DNA of 64,000 nucleotides from Dyella japonica A8 (lineage in GTDB: Bacteria > Pseudomonadota > Gammaproteobacteria > Xanthomonadales > Rhodanobacteraceae): contig NZ_CP008884.1 of the NCBI RefSeq assembly GCF_000725385.1, positions 2,542,001-2,606,000 on the forward strand. The letters run 5' to 3'. Below are positions 46,306 through 57,251 of the stretch, piece by piece (position 1 is the first letter of the stretch; each line of letters opens with the position of its first letter). The position numbers and the translations under genes are program-made. The notes beneath the pieces were generated by a model. The model saw nothing but the letters and a program-made list of their open reading frames with translations. It searched no databases and was not told the DNA's origin.

Positions 46306-47811
46306 ATGAGCAAAGAACTTTTGCTGGTGGTTGACGCGGTTGCCAACGAAAAAGGCGTGCCGCGCGAAGTGATTTTCCAGGCCATGGAAGCGGCGCTCGC
46401 GTCCGCGGCCAAGAAGCGCTATCCGGACGAAGACCCGGATATCCGCGTGGTCATCGACCGCCACAGTGGCGATTACGAGACCTTCCGCCGCTGGGAAATC
46501 ATCGCCGACGACGGTGAGATGGAGTCGCCGTTCCACCAGATCCGCCTGATGGATGCCGTGGACGAGCGCGAAGGCGCCGAAGTCGGCGAGTACATCGAGG
46601 CGCAGATCGAGAACGCCGAGTTCGGCCGCATCGCCGCGCAGGCCGCCAAGCAGGTGATCGTGCAGCGCGTCCGCGAAGCCGAGCGCATGCAGGTGGTGGA
46701 CGCCTTCCGCGAGCGCGTGGGCGAGCTGGTCACCGGCATCGTCAAGCGCGTGGAGCGCGGCAACGTCTACCTCGACCTGGGCAGCAACGCCGAAGCCTTC
46801 ATCCCGCGCGACAAGACCATTCCGCGCGAATCGGCCCGCGTCGGTGACCGCGTCCGTGGCTACCTCTACGAGGTGCGTTCGGAAGCCCGCGGCCCGCAGC
46901 TGTTCGTGTCCCGCGCCGCGCCGGAATTCATGATCGAGCTGTTCAAGCTCGAAGTGCCGGAAGTCGGCCAGGGCCTGGTGGAGATCAAGGGTTGCGCCCG
47001 CGACCCGGGTGACCGCGCCAAGATCGCCGTGGTGGCCCACGATTCGCGCACCGATCCCATCGGCGCCTGCATCGGCATGCGTGGTTCGCGCGTGCAGGCC
47101 GTGTCCAACGAGCTCAACGGCGAGCGCGTGGACATCATCCTGTGGCACGAGAACCAGGCCCAGTACGTCATCAACGCCATGGCGCCGGCGGAAGTGCAGT
47201 CCATCATCATGGACGAAGAAAAGCACTCCATGGACATCGCCGTGGCCGAGGACAAGCTGTCCCAGGCCATCGGCCGCGGTGGCCAGAACGTGCGCCTCGC
47301 CAGCAAGCTCACCGGCTGGCAGCTCAACGTGATGACGCAGGACCAGGTCGCCGCCAAGAGCGAGGCCGAGCAGGAAGCCGCGCGCCAGCTGTTCATGGAC
47401 AAGCTGGAAGTGGACCAGGAGATCGCCAGCATCCTCGTGCAGGAAGGCTTCTCCAGCGTCGAAGAAATCGCCTATGTGCCAAGCGCCGAGCTGCTGGCCG
47501 TGGAAGGTTTCGACGAAGACATCGTCGAGGAGCTCCGCGCCCGCGCCCGCGACGCGCTGCTCACCGAAGCACTGGCGGTGGAAGAGAGCATCGACGAGCA
47601 CCAGCCGTCGGAAGAACTCCTGCACCTGCCGGGCATGGACGAAGCCACCGCGTATGCGCTGGCCTCGCGTGAAGTCGTCTCGGTGGACGATTTGGCCGAC
47701 CTCGCGGTCGACGACCTGATCGATATCGAAGGCATGGACGAAGATCGCGCGGCAGCGCTGATCATGGCTGCTCGAGCGCCGATGATCGCGCGTCTGGAGA
47801 AGGGCGGCTAA
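46306..47811 (+). CDS. nusA: Transcription termination/antitermination factor NusA
   Basis: RNA polymerase-associated factor controlling pausing, termination and antitermination. Encodes 501 residues: N-terminal polymerase-binding domain ([19 protein letters not shown]), S1 domain ([18 protein letters not shown]), two KH domains ([37 protein letters not shown]), and two C-terminal acidic repeats. Order rimP-nusA-infB is universal here. Confidence 0.98.
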   Translation: MSKELLLVVDAVANEKGVPREVIFQAMEAALASAAKKRYPDEDPDIRVVIDRHSGDYETFRRWEIIADDGEMESPFHQIRLMDAVDEREGAEVGEYIEAQIENAEFGRIAAQAAKQVIVQRVREAERMQVVDAFRERVGELVTGIVKRVERGNVYLDLGSNAEAFIPRDKTIPRESARVGDRVRGYLYEVRSEARGPQLFVSRAAPEFMIELFKLEVPEVGQGLVEIKGCARDPGDRAKIAVVAHDSRTDPIGACIGMRGSRVQAVSNELNGERVDIILWHENQAQYVINAMAPAEVQSIIMDEEKHSMDIAVAEDKLSQAIGRGGQNVRLASKLTGWQLNVMTQDQVAAKSEAEQEAARQLFMDKLEVDQEIASILVQEGFSSVEEIAYVPSAELLAVEGFDEDIVEELRARARDALLTEALAVEESIDEHQPSEELLHLPGMDEATAYALASREVVSVDDLADLAVDDLIDIEGMDEDRAAALIMAARAPMIARLEKGG

Positions 47812-47938
47812 CCGCGGGCGGCCGCGCCCTGGATGGGCGCGCCGAGGAAGGCCGGAAGGCCTTCCGCCACGGATGGTGGTGGCCGTGCAGGCAAGGCCGC
47901 ACGGACGATAAGCGCGGGAACGGCGGAGAAAGAACACG

Positions 47939-50779
47939 ATGTCCGGTGAAACGATCAAACAACTTGCCCAGAGCATGAAGGTGCCCGTCGACAGGCTGCT
48001 TACGCAGCTGAGTCAGGCTGGCATGTCCTTTTCGGACCCTGAGCAGATCATCAGCAGTACCGAAAAGATGAAGCTGTTGGGCTTCCTGCGTCGCAGCCAC
48101 GGCAAGGACGCACCGGCCGAGGGTGAGAGCGCCTCCCCACGCCAGATCACGCTCAAGCGCAGCACGCGCGGCGAGCTGAAGCTGTCCACGCCGGGCGGCC
48201 GCGGTGCCACGGGTGGGGCCAAGACGGTGAACGTCGAAGTCCGCGCCAAGCGCACCTACGTCAAGCGCAGCGTCATCGCCGAAGAGGCGGGCAGCGACGT
48301 CGAGCGCGAAGAGGCCGTGCGCAAGCTTCAGGAGTCGCAGGCTCAGCGCGACCACGAGGAAAGCGAGCGCCTGGAAGCCGACCGCCGCCGCCACGAAGAA
48401 GCGGAGCAGCGTGCGGAAGCTGCCCAGCGCCAGCTCGAGGCCGAAGAAGAACAGCGTCGCCAGCAGGCCGAGGCTGAGGCCGCCGCGCGCGCCAAGGAAC
48501 AGCAGGAGCGCCAGGCAGCCGCCGATGCCGCCGCTGCCGCCACTCGTCCGGAGCCCGTGTCGGCCCCGGCTCCGGCGCCCGCGCCGGCTGCACCCGTTGC
48601 CGCCGAGCCCGCCGAGAAGCCTGCGCCGGTCGAGCCGGCCCCGGTGCAGAGGATCGACCACAGCTCGCTCGGCATGATCGTGCCGCGCATCCATGAGCCG
48701 CGCCGCCGCGAGAAGAAGGTCGTGGTCACGCCGGCACCGGCTCCCGCGCCGGCTCCGGCGCCCGCACCGGCTGCCGCCGCCGCTGCCGCGCCCGGCAGTA
48801 GCAACAAGACGCGCTATGCCCGTGAAAAGGACGAAGGCCCCGGCGGCAAGCGTTTTGCTGCCGGCGAGCTGCACCTGAGCGACGCCGATCGCGCACGCCG
48901 TTCCAGCAACAACAAGCGCGGCGGCAAGCCGGGCAGGGGCGGCGGCCGTGACATGGGTCGCTCCAGCCCGCAGGCGTCCAGTGGTCCGCACGGCTTCACC
49001 CGTCCGACGGCTGCCGTCGTGCGCGAAGTCATGGTGGGCGACAACAACGTGGTTGCCGATCTCGCCAATAAGATGGCGGTCAAGGGTTCGGAAGTGGTCA
49101 AGGCCCTCTTCAAGATGGGCGTGATGGCCACCATCAACCAGACCATCGACCACGACACCGCCGTGTTGGTGATCGAAGAGCTCGGCCACAAGGCCGTGGC
49201 CGTGAGCGAGAACAACGCCGAAGCCGCGCTGGCTGCCCACACGCAGAACGCGGAGCTGGAAGGCGAGAAGAAGCCGCGTCCGCCGGTGGTCACCATCATG
49301 GGCCACGTCGACCACGGCAAGACCTCCACGCTCGATTACATCCGTCGCACCAAGGTGGCGTCGGGTGAGGCGGGCGGCATCACGCAGCACATCGGTGCGT
49401 ACCACGTGGAAACGCCCAAGGGCGTCATCACGTTCCTCGACACCCCGGGCCATGCGGCGTTTACGTCCATGCGTGCCCGTGGCGCCCAGTCCACGGACAT
49501 CGTGGTGCTGGTGGTCGCGGCCGACGACGGCGTCATGCCGCAGACGGCCGAAGCCGTGAAGCATGCGCGCGCCGCCAAGGTGCCGCTGATCGTGGCGCTG
49601 AACAAGATGGACAAGGCCGACGCCAATCCGGACCACGTCAAGCAGGGCCTCGGCAACCTGGAAGTGATTCCGGAAGAGTGGGGTGGCGACACGCCGTTCG
49701 TGCCGATTTCCGCCAAGACGGGCATGGGTATCGACGACCTGCTGGACGCCATCCTGGTCCAGGCTGAAGTGATGGAGCTGAGTGCGGTCGAAGACGGCCC
49801 GGCGTCCGGTGTGGTGATCGAGTCCAGCCTGGACCGCGGTCGCGGCCCGGTGGCGACGGTGCTGGTGCAGCAGGGCACGCTCAAGCGCGGCGACTTCGTC
49901 GTCTGCGGTATCGAGTACGGCCGTATGCGTGCGTTGATCGACGAGAACGGCAAGACCGTGCAGGAGGCTGGCCCGTCGATTCCGGTGCAGGTGCTGGGTC
50001 TGTCCGGCGTGCCGGAATCCGGCGACGACTTCGTGGTGGTGGCCGACGAGCGCCTCGCCCGCGAAGTGGCCGCCGAACGTCAGCTCAAGCGCCGTGAAAC
50101 GCGCATGGTCAGCAAGGCGAACCGCCTTGAGGACATCATGGCCCAGATGGCCCAGGGTGCCGAGCAGCAGACGCTCAACATCCTGGTCAAGGCCGACGTG
50201 CAGGGTTCGGTGCAGGCGCTGCGCGAGTCGCTCAGTGCCATCGGTAACGAGAATGTGAAGGTCAACGTGATCGCGGCCGGCGTCGGCGGCATCACCGAGT
50301 CCGACGCCACGCTCGCCGCCGCCTCCAAGGCGCTGGTCATCGGCTTCAACGTCCGTGCCGACGCCTCGGCGCGCAAGGTGATCGATACCTCGGGCCTCGA
50401 CGTCCGTTACTTCTCGATCATCTACGACGTGATCGATCAGGTGAAGCAGGCCGCTTCGGGCCTGCTGGGCAAGGAAGTGCGCGAAGAGATCATCGGCATC
50501 GCCCAGGTGCGCGAAGTCTTCCGCAGCTCCAAGTTCGGCGCGGTGGCCGGCTGTATGGTCACCGAAGGCACGGTCAAGCGCAGCAAGCCGATCCGCGTGC
50601 TGCGTGACAACACCGTGGTCTTCCAGGGCGAGCTGGAGTCGCTGCGGCGCTTCAAGGATCTCGTCGACGAAGTGCGCAACGGCATGGAATGCGGTATCGC
50701 CGTGAAGCAGTACAACGACGTCAAGGTCGGCGACCAGATCGAATGCTTCGAGCGTATCGAGGTGGCCCGCACGCTGTAA
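47939..50779 (+). CDS. infB: Translation initiation factor IF-2
   Basis: GTPase that delivers fMet-tRNA to the 30S subunit. Encodes 946 residues. N-terminal IF2N domain ([19 protein letters not shown]), a charged helical region, a Pro/Ala-rich linker with PAPAPAPAP runs (about residues 200-285), a second IF2N domain, then the G domain with GHVDHGKT (455-462), DTPGH and NKMD, followed by domains II-IV. Confidence 0.98.
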   Translation: MSGETIKQLAQSMKVPVDRLLTQLSQAGMSFSDPEQIISSTEKMKLLGFLRRSHGKDAPAEGESASPRQITLKRSTRGELKLSTPGGRGATGGAKTVNVEVRAKRTYVKRSVIAEEAGSDVEREEAVRKLQESQAQRDHEESERLEADRRRHEEAEQRAEAAQRQLEAEEEQRRQQAEAEAAARAKEQQERQAAADAAAAATRPEPVSAPAPAPAPAAPVAAEPAEKPAPVEPAPVQRIDHSSLGMIVPRIHEPRRREKKVVVTPAPAPAPAPAPAPAAAAAAAPGSSNKTRYAREKDEGPGGKRFAAGELHLSDADRARRSSNNKRGGKPGRGGGRDMGRSSPQASSGPHGFTRPTAAVVREVMVGDNNVVADLANKMAVKGSEVVKALFKMGVMATINQTIDHDTAVLVIEELGHKAVAVSENNAEAALAAHTQNAELEGEKKPRPPVVTIMGHVDHGKTSTLDYIRRTKVASGEAGGITQHIGAYHVETPKGVITFLDTPGHAAFTSMRARGAQSTDIVVLVVAADDGVMPQTAEAVKHARAAKVPLIVALNKMDKADANPDHVKQGLGNLEVIPEEWGGDTPFVPISAKTGMGIDDLLDAILVQAEVMELSAVEDGPASGVVIESSLDRGRGPVATVLVQQGTLKRGDFVVCGIEYGRMRALIDENGKTVQEAGPSIPVQVLGLSGVPESGDDFVVVADERLAREVAAERQLKRRETRMVSKANRLEDIMAQMAQGAEQQTLNILVKADVQGSVQALRESLSAIGNENVKVNVIAAGVGGITESDATLAAASKALVIGFNVRADASARKVIDTSGLDVRYFSIIYDVIDQVKQAASGLLGKEVREEIIGIAQVREVFRSSKFGAVAGCMVTEGTVKRSKPIRVLRDNTVVFQGELESLRRFKDLVDEVRNGMECGIAVKQYNDVKVGDQIECFERIEVARTL

Positions 50780-50958
50780 CGGTCAGTGGCCCGTAACGGG
50801 CCATCGACCCCAGCGGTGGTTTTATCGGCGGGCGGTGTGGACACCCACATCGCTCGCTTTGTTTTTCGGGACCCGCCATCAATTGAACCATGCGCCCATG
50901 GATGGACGCTTTTTGACTCTCTTGTTCACGGATGAACGCAAAAACCAAGGAGTGCGTC

Positions 50959-51354
50959 ATGCCCTCACGCGATTTCAAGCGTACCGACCGCGTCGGCGCC
51001 GAGCTGCGCCGCGAGCTTAGCCTGCTGGTCCATGCCGCCGTGCGCGACCACGGCCTGCCGTCGGTGAGCGTGTCCGACGTGGAAGTCACCCGCGACCTGG
51101 ACTGGGCCACGGTGTGGGTCACCGCCCTGCAGCCGGAGCGCTCCGCCGAGGCCGTGAAGGCGCTCAAGGAGCTGGCGGTCGAGTTCCGCCGGGAGCTGTC
51201 GCGCACCATGCGCATGCGGCGGGTGCCGGAGCTGCGCTTCAAGTATGACGACTCAGTCGACAAGGGCGAGCGCATCGAAACGCTGCTCCGCCAGGACAGC
51301 GCGCGTAACCCGGAGCCGTCCAAGGACGAGGCCGGGGACGCTGCAGAGGACTGA
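50959..51354 (+). CDS. rbfA: 30S ribosome-binding factor RbfA
   Basis: Assembly factor acting on 16S rRNA maturation. Encodes 131 residues from MPSRDFKRTDRVG, with AAGGAG ten bases upstream. KH-like fold with VSVSDVEVTRDLDWATVWVT and VPELRFKYDDSVDKGERIE typical of the family. The C-terminal 20 residues are acidic. The 179-nt gap after infB holds a GC-rich hairpin (50787-50803) without a T-run. Confidence 0.96.
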   Translation: MPSRDFKRTDRVGAELRRELSLLVHAAVRDHGLPSVSVSDVEVTRDLDWATVWVTALQPERSAEAVKALKELAVEFRRELSRTMRMRRVPELRFKYDDSVDKGERIETLLRQDSARNPEPSKDEAGDAAED

Positions 51355-51419
51355 GGGCCTGCCGATCGCAAGTAAAGGACCCGTGTTGCCAGAGCAGGGC
51401 AGCGAGCCCGCATGACCTC

Positions 51420-52361
51420 ATGAGCAAGAAGAAAAGCCGCATCCGTTTTCGCGACCTGCACGGCATCGTATTGCTGGACAAGCCGTTGGGGCTGAGCTCC
51501 AACGCGGCCCTGCAGGTGGTTCGCAAAGGTATTTTTCGGGCGGAGAAGGGCGGCCACACCGGCGCGCTCGATCCCCTGGCCACTGGCCTGTTGCCGCTGT
51601 GTTTTGGCGAGGCCACCAAGCTCGCCGGCATGCTGCTGGGCTCGCGCAAGGCCTATCTGGCCGAGTGCAAGCTCGGCGCCACCACCAGCACGGCCGATCT
51701 CGAGGGTGAGATCGTGCTGGAGCGCCCCGTACCCGAGCTATCTGACGAAACCATCGAGGCCGCGCTGGCCAGGCTGCGCGGGCGCATCACCCAGGTGCCT
51801 CCGGCTTATTCGGCCATCAAGCAGGATGGCGAGCCGCTGTACGTCAAGGCGCGGCGTGGCGAGGCGGTGGACGTACCGGCACGCGAGGTCGACGTGTACC
51901 GGCTGGACCTGGTTTCCCGGTCCCGGGACAGCCTGACCCTGTATGTCGAATGCGGCTCCGGCACCTACGTGCGCAGCCTGGCCGTGGACCTGGGCGAAGA
52001 CCTGGGGTGCGGCGCCCACCTGACGGCGCTGCGCCGCCTCTGGGTGGAACCGTTCAGGGAGCCGGCGATGGTGACCGTCGAGCAGCTCGAAGCCGCGGCG
52101 GCGCAGGGTGACGACGCCCTGCTGGCGTTGCTGCTGCCGGTGTCGGCCGGGTTGGCCGGGTTGCCTACGCTGCGGCTGGACGCGGCGCAGTCCCTGGCCG
52201 TCTCACAGGGCCAGCAGATTCCCGTCGATCCCGCGTTGAGTGGGCAGCTGGCCGTGTTCGCGGATGACGGCCGCCTGCAGATCCTGGGCGAGGCCGTCGA
52301 CGGCAAGCTGCATATCGTGCGGGGGTTCAACCTGCCGCCGACCCCACAGGATGCCAGTTGA
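51420..52361 (+). CDS. truB: tRNA pseudouridine-55 synthase TruB
   Basis: Makes pseudouridine 55 in the T loop of tRNAs. Encodes 313 residues. The catalytic Asp51 lies in GGHTGALDPLATGLLPL, and ITQVPPAYSAIKQDG is the second signature. The C-terminal PUA-like part ends in VRGFNLPP. Confidence 0.96.
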   Translation: MSKKKSRIRFRDLHGIVLLDKPLGLSSNAALQVVRKGIFRAEKGGHTGALDPLATGLLPLCFGEATKLAGMLLGSRKAYLAECKLGATTSTADLEGEIVLERPVPELSDETIEAALARLRGRITQVPPAYSAIKQDGEPLYVKARRGEAVDVPAREVDVYRLDLVSRSRDSLTLYVECGSGTYVRSLAVDLGEDLGCGAHLTALRRLWVEPFREPAMVTVEQLEAAAAQGDDALLALLLPVSAGLAGLPTLRLDAAQSLAVSQGQQIPVDPALSGQLAVFADDGRLQILGEAVDGKLHIVRGFNLPPTPQDAS

Positions 52362-52372
52362 CCATGACGGTC

Positions 52373-52402
52373 TTGTTGTCATAGGGCTCTGGTCGCTACA
52401 AT
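52373..52402 (+). promoter_or_regulatory. Likely rpsO promoter
   Basis: TTGTTG (52373-52378), 18-bp spacer, TACAAT (52397-52402), about 104 nt before the rpsO ATG. Confidence 0.65.
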
Positions 52403-52435
52403 ACGGAGCTTGTTCCAGACTTTTCATTCATCTAG

Positions 52436-52492
52436 GCGAAGCTTGCGCAACGTCATCGCGTGACGTTGCGCAAGCTTCGCACCCGTTTTTTT
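52436..52492 (+). promoter_or_regulatory. Long perfect hairpin in the rpsO leader
   Basis: A 20-bp uninterrupted stem (52436-52455 with 52461-52480), loop TCGCG, then ACCCG and seven T bases (52486-52492). The Shine-Dalgarno AGGAAGAG starts right behind. It could be an attenuator, a double-strand RNase site, or part of S15 control. Confidence 0.85.
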
Positions 52493-52505
52493 AGGAAGAG
52501 ATCAC

Positions 52506-52775
52506 ATGTCCCTTACCGCAGAACAGACCGGCAAGATCATCGCTGACTTCGGCCGCGTGCCGAACGACACGGGTTCGCCGGAAGTGCAGGTCGCCCTGCT
52601 GTCGGCCCGCATCGACCACCTCACCGACCACTTCAAGGCTCACAAGCAGGATCACCATTCCCGCCGCGGCCTGCTGAAGCTGGTCAACCAGCGCAAGCGC
52701 CTGCTTGCCTACCTGAAGGATCGTGACCTGGCCCGTTACCAGGGCCTCATCGAGCGCCTCGGCCTCCGTCGCTAA
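52506..52775 (+). CDS. rpsO: 30S ribosomal protein S15
   Basis: Binds 16S rRNA early in 30S assembly. Encodes 89 residues with the usual [19 protein letters not shown] and [19 protein letters not shown]. The rpsO-pnp pair is classical. In other bacteria S15 represses its own mRNA. Confidence 0.98.
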   Translation: MSLTAEQTGKIIADFGRVPNDTGSPEVQVALLSARIDHLTDHFKAHKQDHHSRRGLLKLVNQRKRLLAYLKDRDLARYQGLIERLGLRR

Positions 52776-52795
52776 TCCCCAAAGGAACAACTAAA

Positions 52796-54901
52796 GTGGC
52801 GAAAGTAACCAAGTCATTCCAGTTCGGTAATCACGAAGTCACACTGGAGACGGGCGAAATCGCCCGCCAGGCTTCCGGTGCCGTCATGGTCAGCATGGGC
52901 GGCACGGTCGTGCTGGTCACCGTGGTGGCCAATGCCAAGGCGAAGGAAGGTCAGGACTTCTTCCCGCTCACGGTCGACTACGTCGAGAAGTTCTACTCCG
53001 CGGGTCGCATCCCGGGTGGCTTCTTCAAGCGCGAAGGCCGCCCGACCGAGAAGGAGACGCTCACCTCGCGTCTGATCGACCGTCCGGTGCGCCCGCTGTT
53101 CCCGGAAGAGTTCAAGAACGAAGTGCAGGTCATCGCACAGGTCGTCTCGCTGAACCCGGAAATCGACGGTGACATCCCGGCCATGCTGGGCGCCTCCGCC
53201 GCGCTGAGCCTCGCCGGCATCCCGTTCAAGGGCCCGATCGGCGCCGCCCGCGTCGGTTACGCCAACGGCAAGTACCTGCTGAACCCGACCGCCACCGAGC
53301 TGAAGACCTCGGAGCTGGACCTGGTCGTCGCCGGTACCTCCAACGCCGTGCTGATGGTCGAATCCGAAGCGAAGCTGCTGTCGGAAGACGTCATGCTGGG
53401 CGCCGTGGTGTTCGGTCACCAGCAGATGCAGGTGGCCATCCGCGCCATCGCCGAGCTGGCCACCGAGGCGGCTCGTCCGTCCATGGCTTGGCAGGCTCCG
53501 GCCCGCAACGAGTCGCTCGTCGCCGCCCTCACGGGTGCCGTTGGCAACCAGCTGGAAACCGCCTTCCAGGTGCGTGACAAGCTGCAGCGCCGCGATGCCA
53601 TCTCGGCCATCAAGAGCGATGTGCTCGCCTCGCTGGCTGCCGATGTGGAAGCCAAGGGCTGGGACAAGGCCGAGCTCGCGAAGGAATTCGCTGAACTCGA
53701 ATACCGCACCATGCGCGACGGCGTCCTCAAGACGAAGATCCGCATCGACGGTCGCAACCTGGACGACGTCCGCCCGATCACCATCCGCGTCGGCGTGCTG
53801 CCGCGTACCCACGGTTCGGCGCTGTTCACCCGCGGCGAAACCCAGGCGCTGGTCGTGACCACGCTGGGCACCACCCGTGATGCGCAGATCATCGATGCGC
53901 CGGAAGGCGAATCGAAGGATCCGTTCCTGTTCCATTACAACTTCCCCCCGTTCTCGGTGGGTGAAGCCGGTCGCTTCGGCGCGCCGAAGCGTCGCGAAAT
54001 CGGCCACGGCCGTCTCGCCAAGCGCGGCGTGCAGGCTGTGAAGCCGAGCATCGAAGAGTTCCCGTACGTGGTGCGCGTGGTCTCGGAAATCACCGAGTCC
54101 AACGGTTCCTCGTCGATGGCTTCGGTGTGCGGTTCCTCGCTCGCCATGATGGACGCCGGCGTGCCGCTGAAGGCTCCGGTGGCCGGTATCGCCATGGGCC
54201 TGGTGAAGGAAGGCAACGACTTCGTCGTGCTGTCCGACATCCTGGGTGACGAAGATCACCTCGGCGACATGGACTTCAAGGTGGCCGGTAGCGCCGATGG
54301 CATCTCCGCGCTGCAGATGGACATCAAGATCGACGGCATCACCGAAGAGATCATGAAGGTGGCGCTGGAACAGGCCAAGCGTGGCCGTCTGCACATCCTC
54401 GGCGAAATGGCCAAGGTGATCAGCACCGCCCGCACCGAGATGAGCGAGTTCGCCCCGCGCCTGCTCACCATCAAGATCCACCCGGACAAGATCCGCGAAG
54501 TCATCGGCAAGGGCGGCGCCACCATCCGCTCGATCACCGAAGAGACCGGCACCACCATCGACATCAGCGACGACGGCACGGTCGTGATCGCCTCGGTCAA
54601 CCGCCTGGCGGCTGACGAAGCGAAGAAGCGCATCGAGCAGATCGTCTCCGACGTCGAGCCGGGCCGCATCTACGAAGGCAAGGTTGCCAAGCTGATGGAC
54701 TTCGGCGCGTTCGTGACCATCATGCCGGGCAAGGACGGCCTGGTGCACGTCTCGCAGATCTCCAGCGAGCGCGTGGAAAAGGTCTCCGACAAGCTGAAGG
54801 AAGGCGACATCGTCAAGGTCAAGGTGCTGGAAGTGGACAAGCAGGGCCGTATCCGCCTGTCCATGAAGGCCGTGGCCGAGGACGAAGGCGCGAGCGCCTG
54901 A
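52796..54901 (+). CDS. pnp: Polyribonucleotide nucleotidyltransferase (PNPase)
   Basis: Phosphorolytic 3'-5' exoribonuclease. Encodes 701 residues from a GTG start with AAAGGAAC upstream. Two RNase PH domains (first with the [12 protein letters not shown] segment, second with [10 protein letters not shown] and [19 protein letters not shown] region), then KH ([15 protein letters not shown]) and S1 ([19 protein letters not shown]) domains. Confidence 0.98.
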   Translation: MAKVTKSFQFGNHEVTLETGEIARQASGAVMVSMGGTVVLVTVVANAKAKEGQDFFPLTVDYVEKFYSAGRIPGGFFKREGRPTEKETLTSRLIDRPVRPLFPEEFKNEVQVIAQVVSLNPEIDGDIPAMLGASAALSLAGIPFKGPIGAARVGYANGKYLLNPTATELKTSELDLVVAGTSNAVLMVESEAKLLSEDVMLGAVVFGHQQMQVAIRAIAELATEAARPSMAWQAPARNESLVAALTGAVGNQLETAFQVRDKLQRRDAISAIKSDVLASLAADVEAKGWDKAELAKEFAELEYRTMRDGVLKTKIRIDGRNLDDVRPITIRVGVLPRTHGSALFTRGETQALVVTTLGTTRDAQIIDAPEGESKDPFLFHYNFPPFSVGEAGRFGAPKRREIGHGRLAKRGVQAVKPSIEEFPYVVRVVSEITESNGSSSMASVCGSSLAMMDAGVPLKAPVAGIAMGLVKEGNDFVVLSDILGDEDHLGDMDFKVAGSADGISALQMDIKIDGITEEIMKVALEQAKRGRLHILGEMAKVISTARTEMSEFAPRLLTIKIHPDKIREVIGKGGATIRSITEETGTTIDISDDGTVVIASVNRLAADEAKKRIEQIVSDVEPGRIYEGKVAKLMDFGAFVTIMPGKDGLVHVSQISSERVEKVSDKLKEGDIVKVKVLEVDKQGRIRLSMKAVAEDEGASA

Positions 54902-54922
54902 GTCGTCGATCCGACGTACTGA

Positions 54923-54956
54923 CAAAAGCCCGGCGAAAGCCGGGCTTTTGTTTTGT
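54923..54956. terminator. Terminator behind pnp
   Basis: CAAAAGCCCGGC, loop GAAA, GCCGGGCTTTTG, followed by TTTTG. A perfect 12-bp stem. Confidence 0.92.
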
Positions 54957-54968
54957 GCGTCGGCCATG

Positions 54969-55035
54969 GTGATGTTGCGTCGCAATATCACGGTTTAGGG
55001 GCATTGGACTAATACCCTTTTTGCGAATGTCGCAA
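54969..55035. promoter_or_regulatory. Two operator-like dyads upstream of phaE
   Basis: The first is TTGCG-T-CGCAA (54975-54985) inside a larger 23-nt dyad with one mismatch (54969-54991). The second is TTGCG-AATGT-CGCAA (55021-55035). The two TTGCG half-sites are 46 nt apart. They sit in the only region that can hold the phaE promoter. Confidence 0.5.
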
Positions 55036-55078
55036 CATGCTTTTGCTAGGATGGCCCGAGTATGAAGAGGATGCGGGC

Positions 55079-56143
55079 ATGGCTGAGCAGGCAAGTGATT
55101 TTCTGAAGAATTACCAGACGATGGCGCAGCAATCCTGGGATGCCTGGACCCGTTACCTGCAGCAGCAAGCCGCCTCTTCGCCACCCTTCGCGAGCGGCGG
55201 CATGCCCTTCGGCCCGGCCAGCACGGGGGACGACCTCATGGCGCGCAGCATGGCGGCCCTCAAGGGCTATAGCGAGTGGCTACAGGGTGCCGTAAGCAGT
55301 GGCCTTGGCCAGGGGCCCTCCGACTGGCAGCAGTCGCTGCAGAACCTGTTTTCCAGCCTCGGCGGGCAACCTTTTGCCCATGCCTTCTCCAGCATCGACA
55401 GCGAAGCGGCCAAGAGCTTTACCCAGCTGTGGCAGTCGTGGATGCAGGGCAACCCGTCGGGCATGCCGGGCGCGAATTTCGACGTCGAACACCTGGCGGC
55501 CTTCGGTTACACGCGCGAGCGCCAGCGCCTGCAGCAGGCGTTGGCAGCCGCTACACGCGACTACTCGGAATGGGCGGGCAAGTACCAGACGCTCATTCAG
55601 CGCGCGAACACCGAGGGTTTCGAACGCCTGCAGGCCAAGCTTGCGGAATTCACCGATTCGTCCAAACAGATCGAATCGCTGAAGGGGCTGTATGACCTGT
55701 GGGTGGATGCCACCGAAGAGGCCTACGGGCAGATCGCCTTGTCGGAAGAATTCCGCAACGCCTACGGTGAGATGGTGAACGCGCAGGGCCGGGTGCGCCA
55801 GCTGCAACAGCAGCAGCTCGATGGCTTGTGCCGCGACATGGGCTTGCCCACGCGCAGCGAAGTCACCGCGCTCGGCAAGCGCATGCACGAATTGCGTCGC
55901 GAAGTGCGCGAACAGCGCGGCCCGCAGGGCCATGATGAAGTCGCCGCGTTGCGCGCCGAAGTGGCCGCGCTCAAGCGCCAGCTTGCGGGCAAGCCGGAAG
56001 CGGCCAAGCCGGTCGAGAAGAAATCGCCCCCGCGCAGCAGCAAGCGTTCGGCCGGCGAGTCCATCGATATCGGACGTACCAAGAAGGCCGCTTCGTCGGT
56101 GGCGGCCCGCAAGTCCGCCACGCGCGGCGTCAAGCGCAAGTAA
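55079..56143 (+). CDS. phaE: Class III poly(3-hydroxyalkanoate) synthase subunit PhaE
   Basis: Non-catalytic partner of PhaC in the class III synthase that makes polyhydroxyalkanoate granules. Encodes 354 residues from MAEQASDFLKNYQTMAQQSWDAW, a typical PhaE start. It is mainly helical; the C-terminal half has a coiled coil (about residues 255-305, ALGKRMHELRREVREQ). The last ~50 residues are Lys/Ser/Arg-rich, low in complexity and possibly involved in DNA or granule contact. The gene precedes phaC by 9 nt. Confidence 0.9.
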   Translation: MAEQASDFLKNYQTMAQQSWDAWTRYLQQQAASSPPFASGGMPFGPASTGDDLMARSMAALKGYSEWLQGAVSSGLGQGPSDWQQSLQNLFSSLGGQPFAHAFSSIDSEAAKSFTQLWQSWMQGNPSGMPGANFDVEHLAAFGYTRERQRLQQALAAATRDYSEWAGKYQTLIQRANTEGFERLQAKLAEFTDSSKQIESLKGLYDLWVDATEEAYGQIALSEEFRNAYGEMVNAQGRVRQLQQQQLDGLCRDMGLPTRSEVTALGKRMHELRREVREQRGPQGHDEVAALRAEVAALKRQLAGKPEAAKPVEKKSPPRSSKRSAGESIDIGRTKKAASSVAARKSATRGVKRK

Positions 56144-56152
56144 GGAGCAGCC

Positions 56153-57220
56153 ATGTATTCACCGCTTCGCCTCGACCCCGCCGCGCTGATGGGCGAAATT
56201 TCCGCGTTCCAGCGCAAGCTGACAGCGGGTATCGACAACCTCAAGCACCAGCTTGAACCGGAATACGCTAATACCCCGCGCGAGCTGGTGTACCGCGAGG
56301 ACAAACTCTCGGTATGGCGCATGAAGGGGCAGGGCAAGCCCACGGCGAAAACCCCCACGCTGATCGTCTACGCGCTGGTCAATACGGTGTGGATGACGGA
56401 TCTGCAGGAAGACCGCTCCATGGTCCGCAACCTGCTCGCGCAGGGCGAGGACGTGTATCTGCTGGACTGGGGTTATCCCGATGCCGTCGATCGCTGGCTC
56501 ACGCTGGACGACTACATCAATGGCTATCTCGATCGCTGCGTGGATGCCGTGCGCAACCATGCCGGCGTCGATGCGATCAACACCCTGGGCATCTGCCAGG
56601 GCGGCACGTTCTCGCTGTGTTATGCGGCGACGCATCCGGAGAAGGTGAAGAACCTCATCACCATGGTGACGCCGGTGGATTTCCAGACGCCGGACAACAT
56701 GCTGTCGAACTGGTCGCGCGCGATCGACATCGACCAGTTCGTCGACACCATGGGCAATATTCCTGCCGAGCTGCTCAACTGGGTGTACCTCACGCTGAAG
56801 CCCGTTCGCCTGAACCAGCAGAAGTACGTGGGCCTGGTCGACATCCTCGACAACCCGAAGGAACTGCAGAACTTCCTGCGCATGGAGCGTTGGATCTTCG
56901 ACTCGCCCGACCAGGCGGGCGAAGCCTTTCGCGAGTTCATCAAGGAGTTCTACCAGCAGAACAAGCTGATCAAGGGTGAGCTGATCATCGGTGGCAAGCC
57001 GGTGGACCTTGGCATGATCATGCACCCGGTGCTGAACATTTTCGCCGAGCAGGATCACCTGGTTCCGCCGGATGCCTCGCGCGCACTGGGGCGTCATGTC
57101 GGTACCACCGACTACACGCAGCTGGCCTTCAAGGGCGGGCACATCGGCATCTATGTGTCGGGGCGCGCGCAGCGCGAAGTGCCGCCGGCTATCCACCAGT
57201 GGCTCAGTACGAGAAACTGA
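56153..57220 (+). CDS. phaC: Class III poly(3-hydroxyalkanoate) synthase subunit PhaC
   Basis: Polymerises 3-hydroxyacyl-CoA. Encodes 355 residues, the short class III size. Alpha/beta-hydrolase fold with lipase-like box GICQGG: Cys148, Asp301 (in FAEQDHLVPP) and His330 (in GGHIGIYV) form the triad, each one residue before those of the Allochromatium vinosum enzyme (149, 302, 331). The start MYSPLRLDP follows AAGGAG. No phaA or phaB gene is adjacent. Confidence 0.96.
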   Translation: MYSPLRLDPAALMGEISAFQRKLTAGIDNLKHQLEPEYANTPRELVYREDKLSVWRMKGQGKPTAKTPTLIVYALVNTVWMTDLQEDRSMVRNLLAQGEDVYLLDWGYPDAVDRWLTLDDYINGYLDRCVDAVRNHAGVDAINTLGICQGGTFSLCYAATHPEKVKNLITMVTPVDFQTPDNMLSNWSRAIDIDQFVDTMGNIPAELLNWVYLTLKPVRLNQQKYVGLVDILDNPKELQNFLRMERWIFDSPDQAGEAFREFIKEFYQQNKLIKGELIIGGKPVDLGMIMHPVLNIFAEQDHLVPPDASRALGRHVGTTDYTQLAFKGGHIGIYVSGRAQREVPPAIHQWLSTRN

Positions 57221-57251
57221 GCCATCACCAGCGCATATACAGGGCAGGGTC

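Noticed and set aside
48540..48800. Repeat-like CCGGCTCCGGCGCCC tract in infB
   Set aside because: It encodes the Pro/Ala linker of IF-2, common in this family; no sign of a mobile repeat.
50787..50803. Hairpin after infB as an intrinsic terminator
   Set aside because: The stem TGGCCCG/CGGGCCA is good but there is no T-run behind it, and rbfA-truB are expected to continue the operon.
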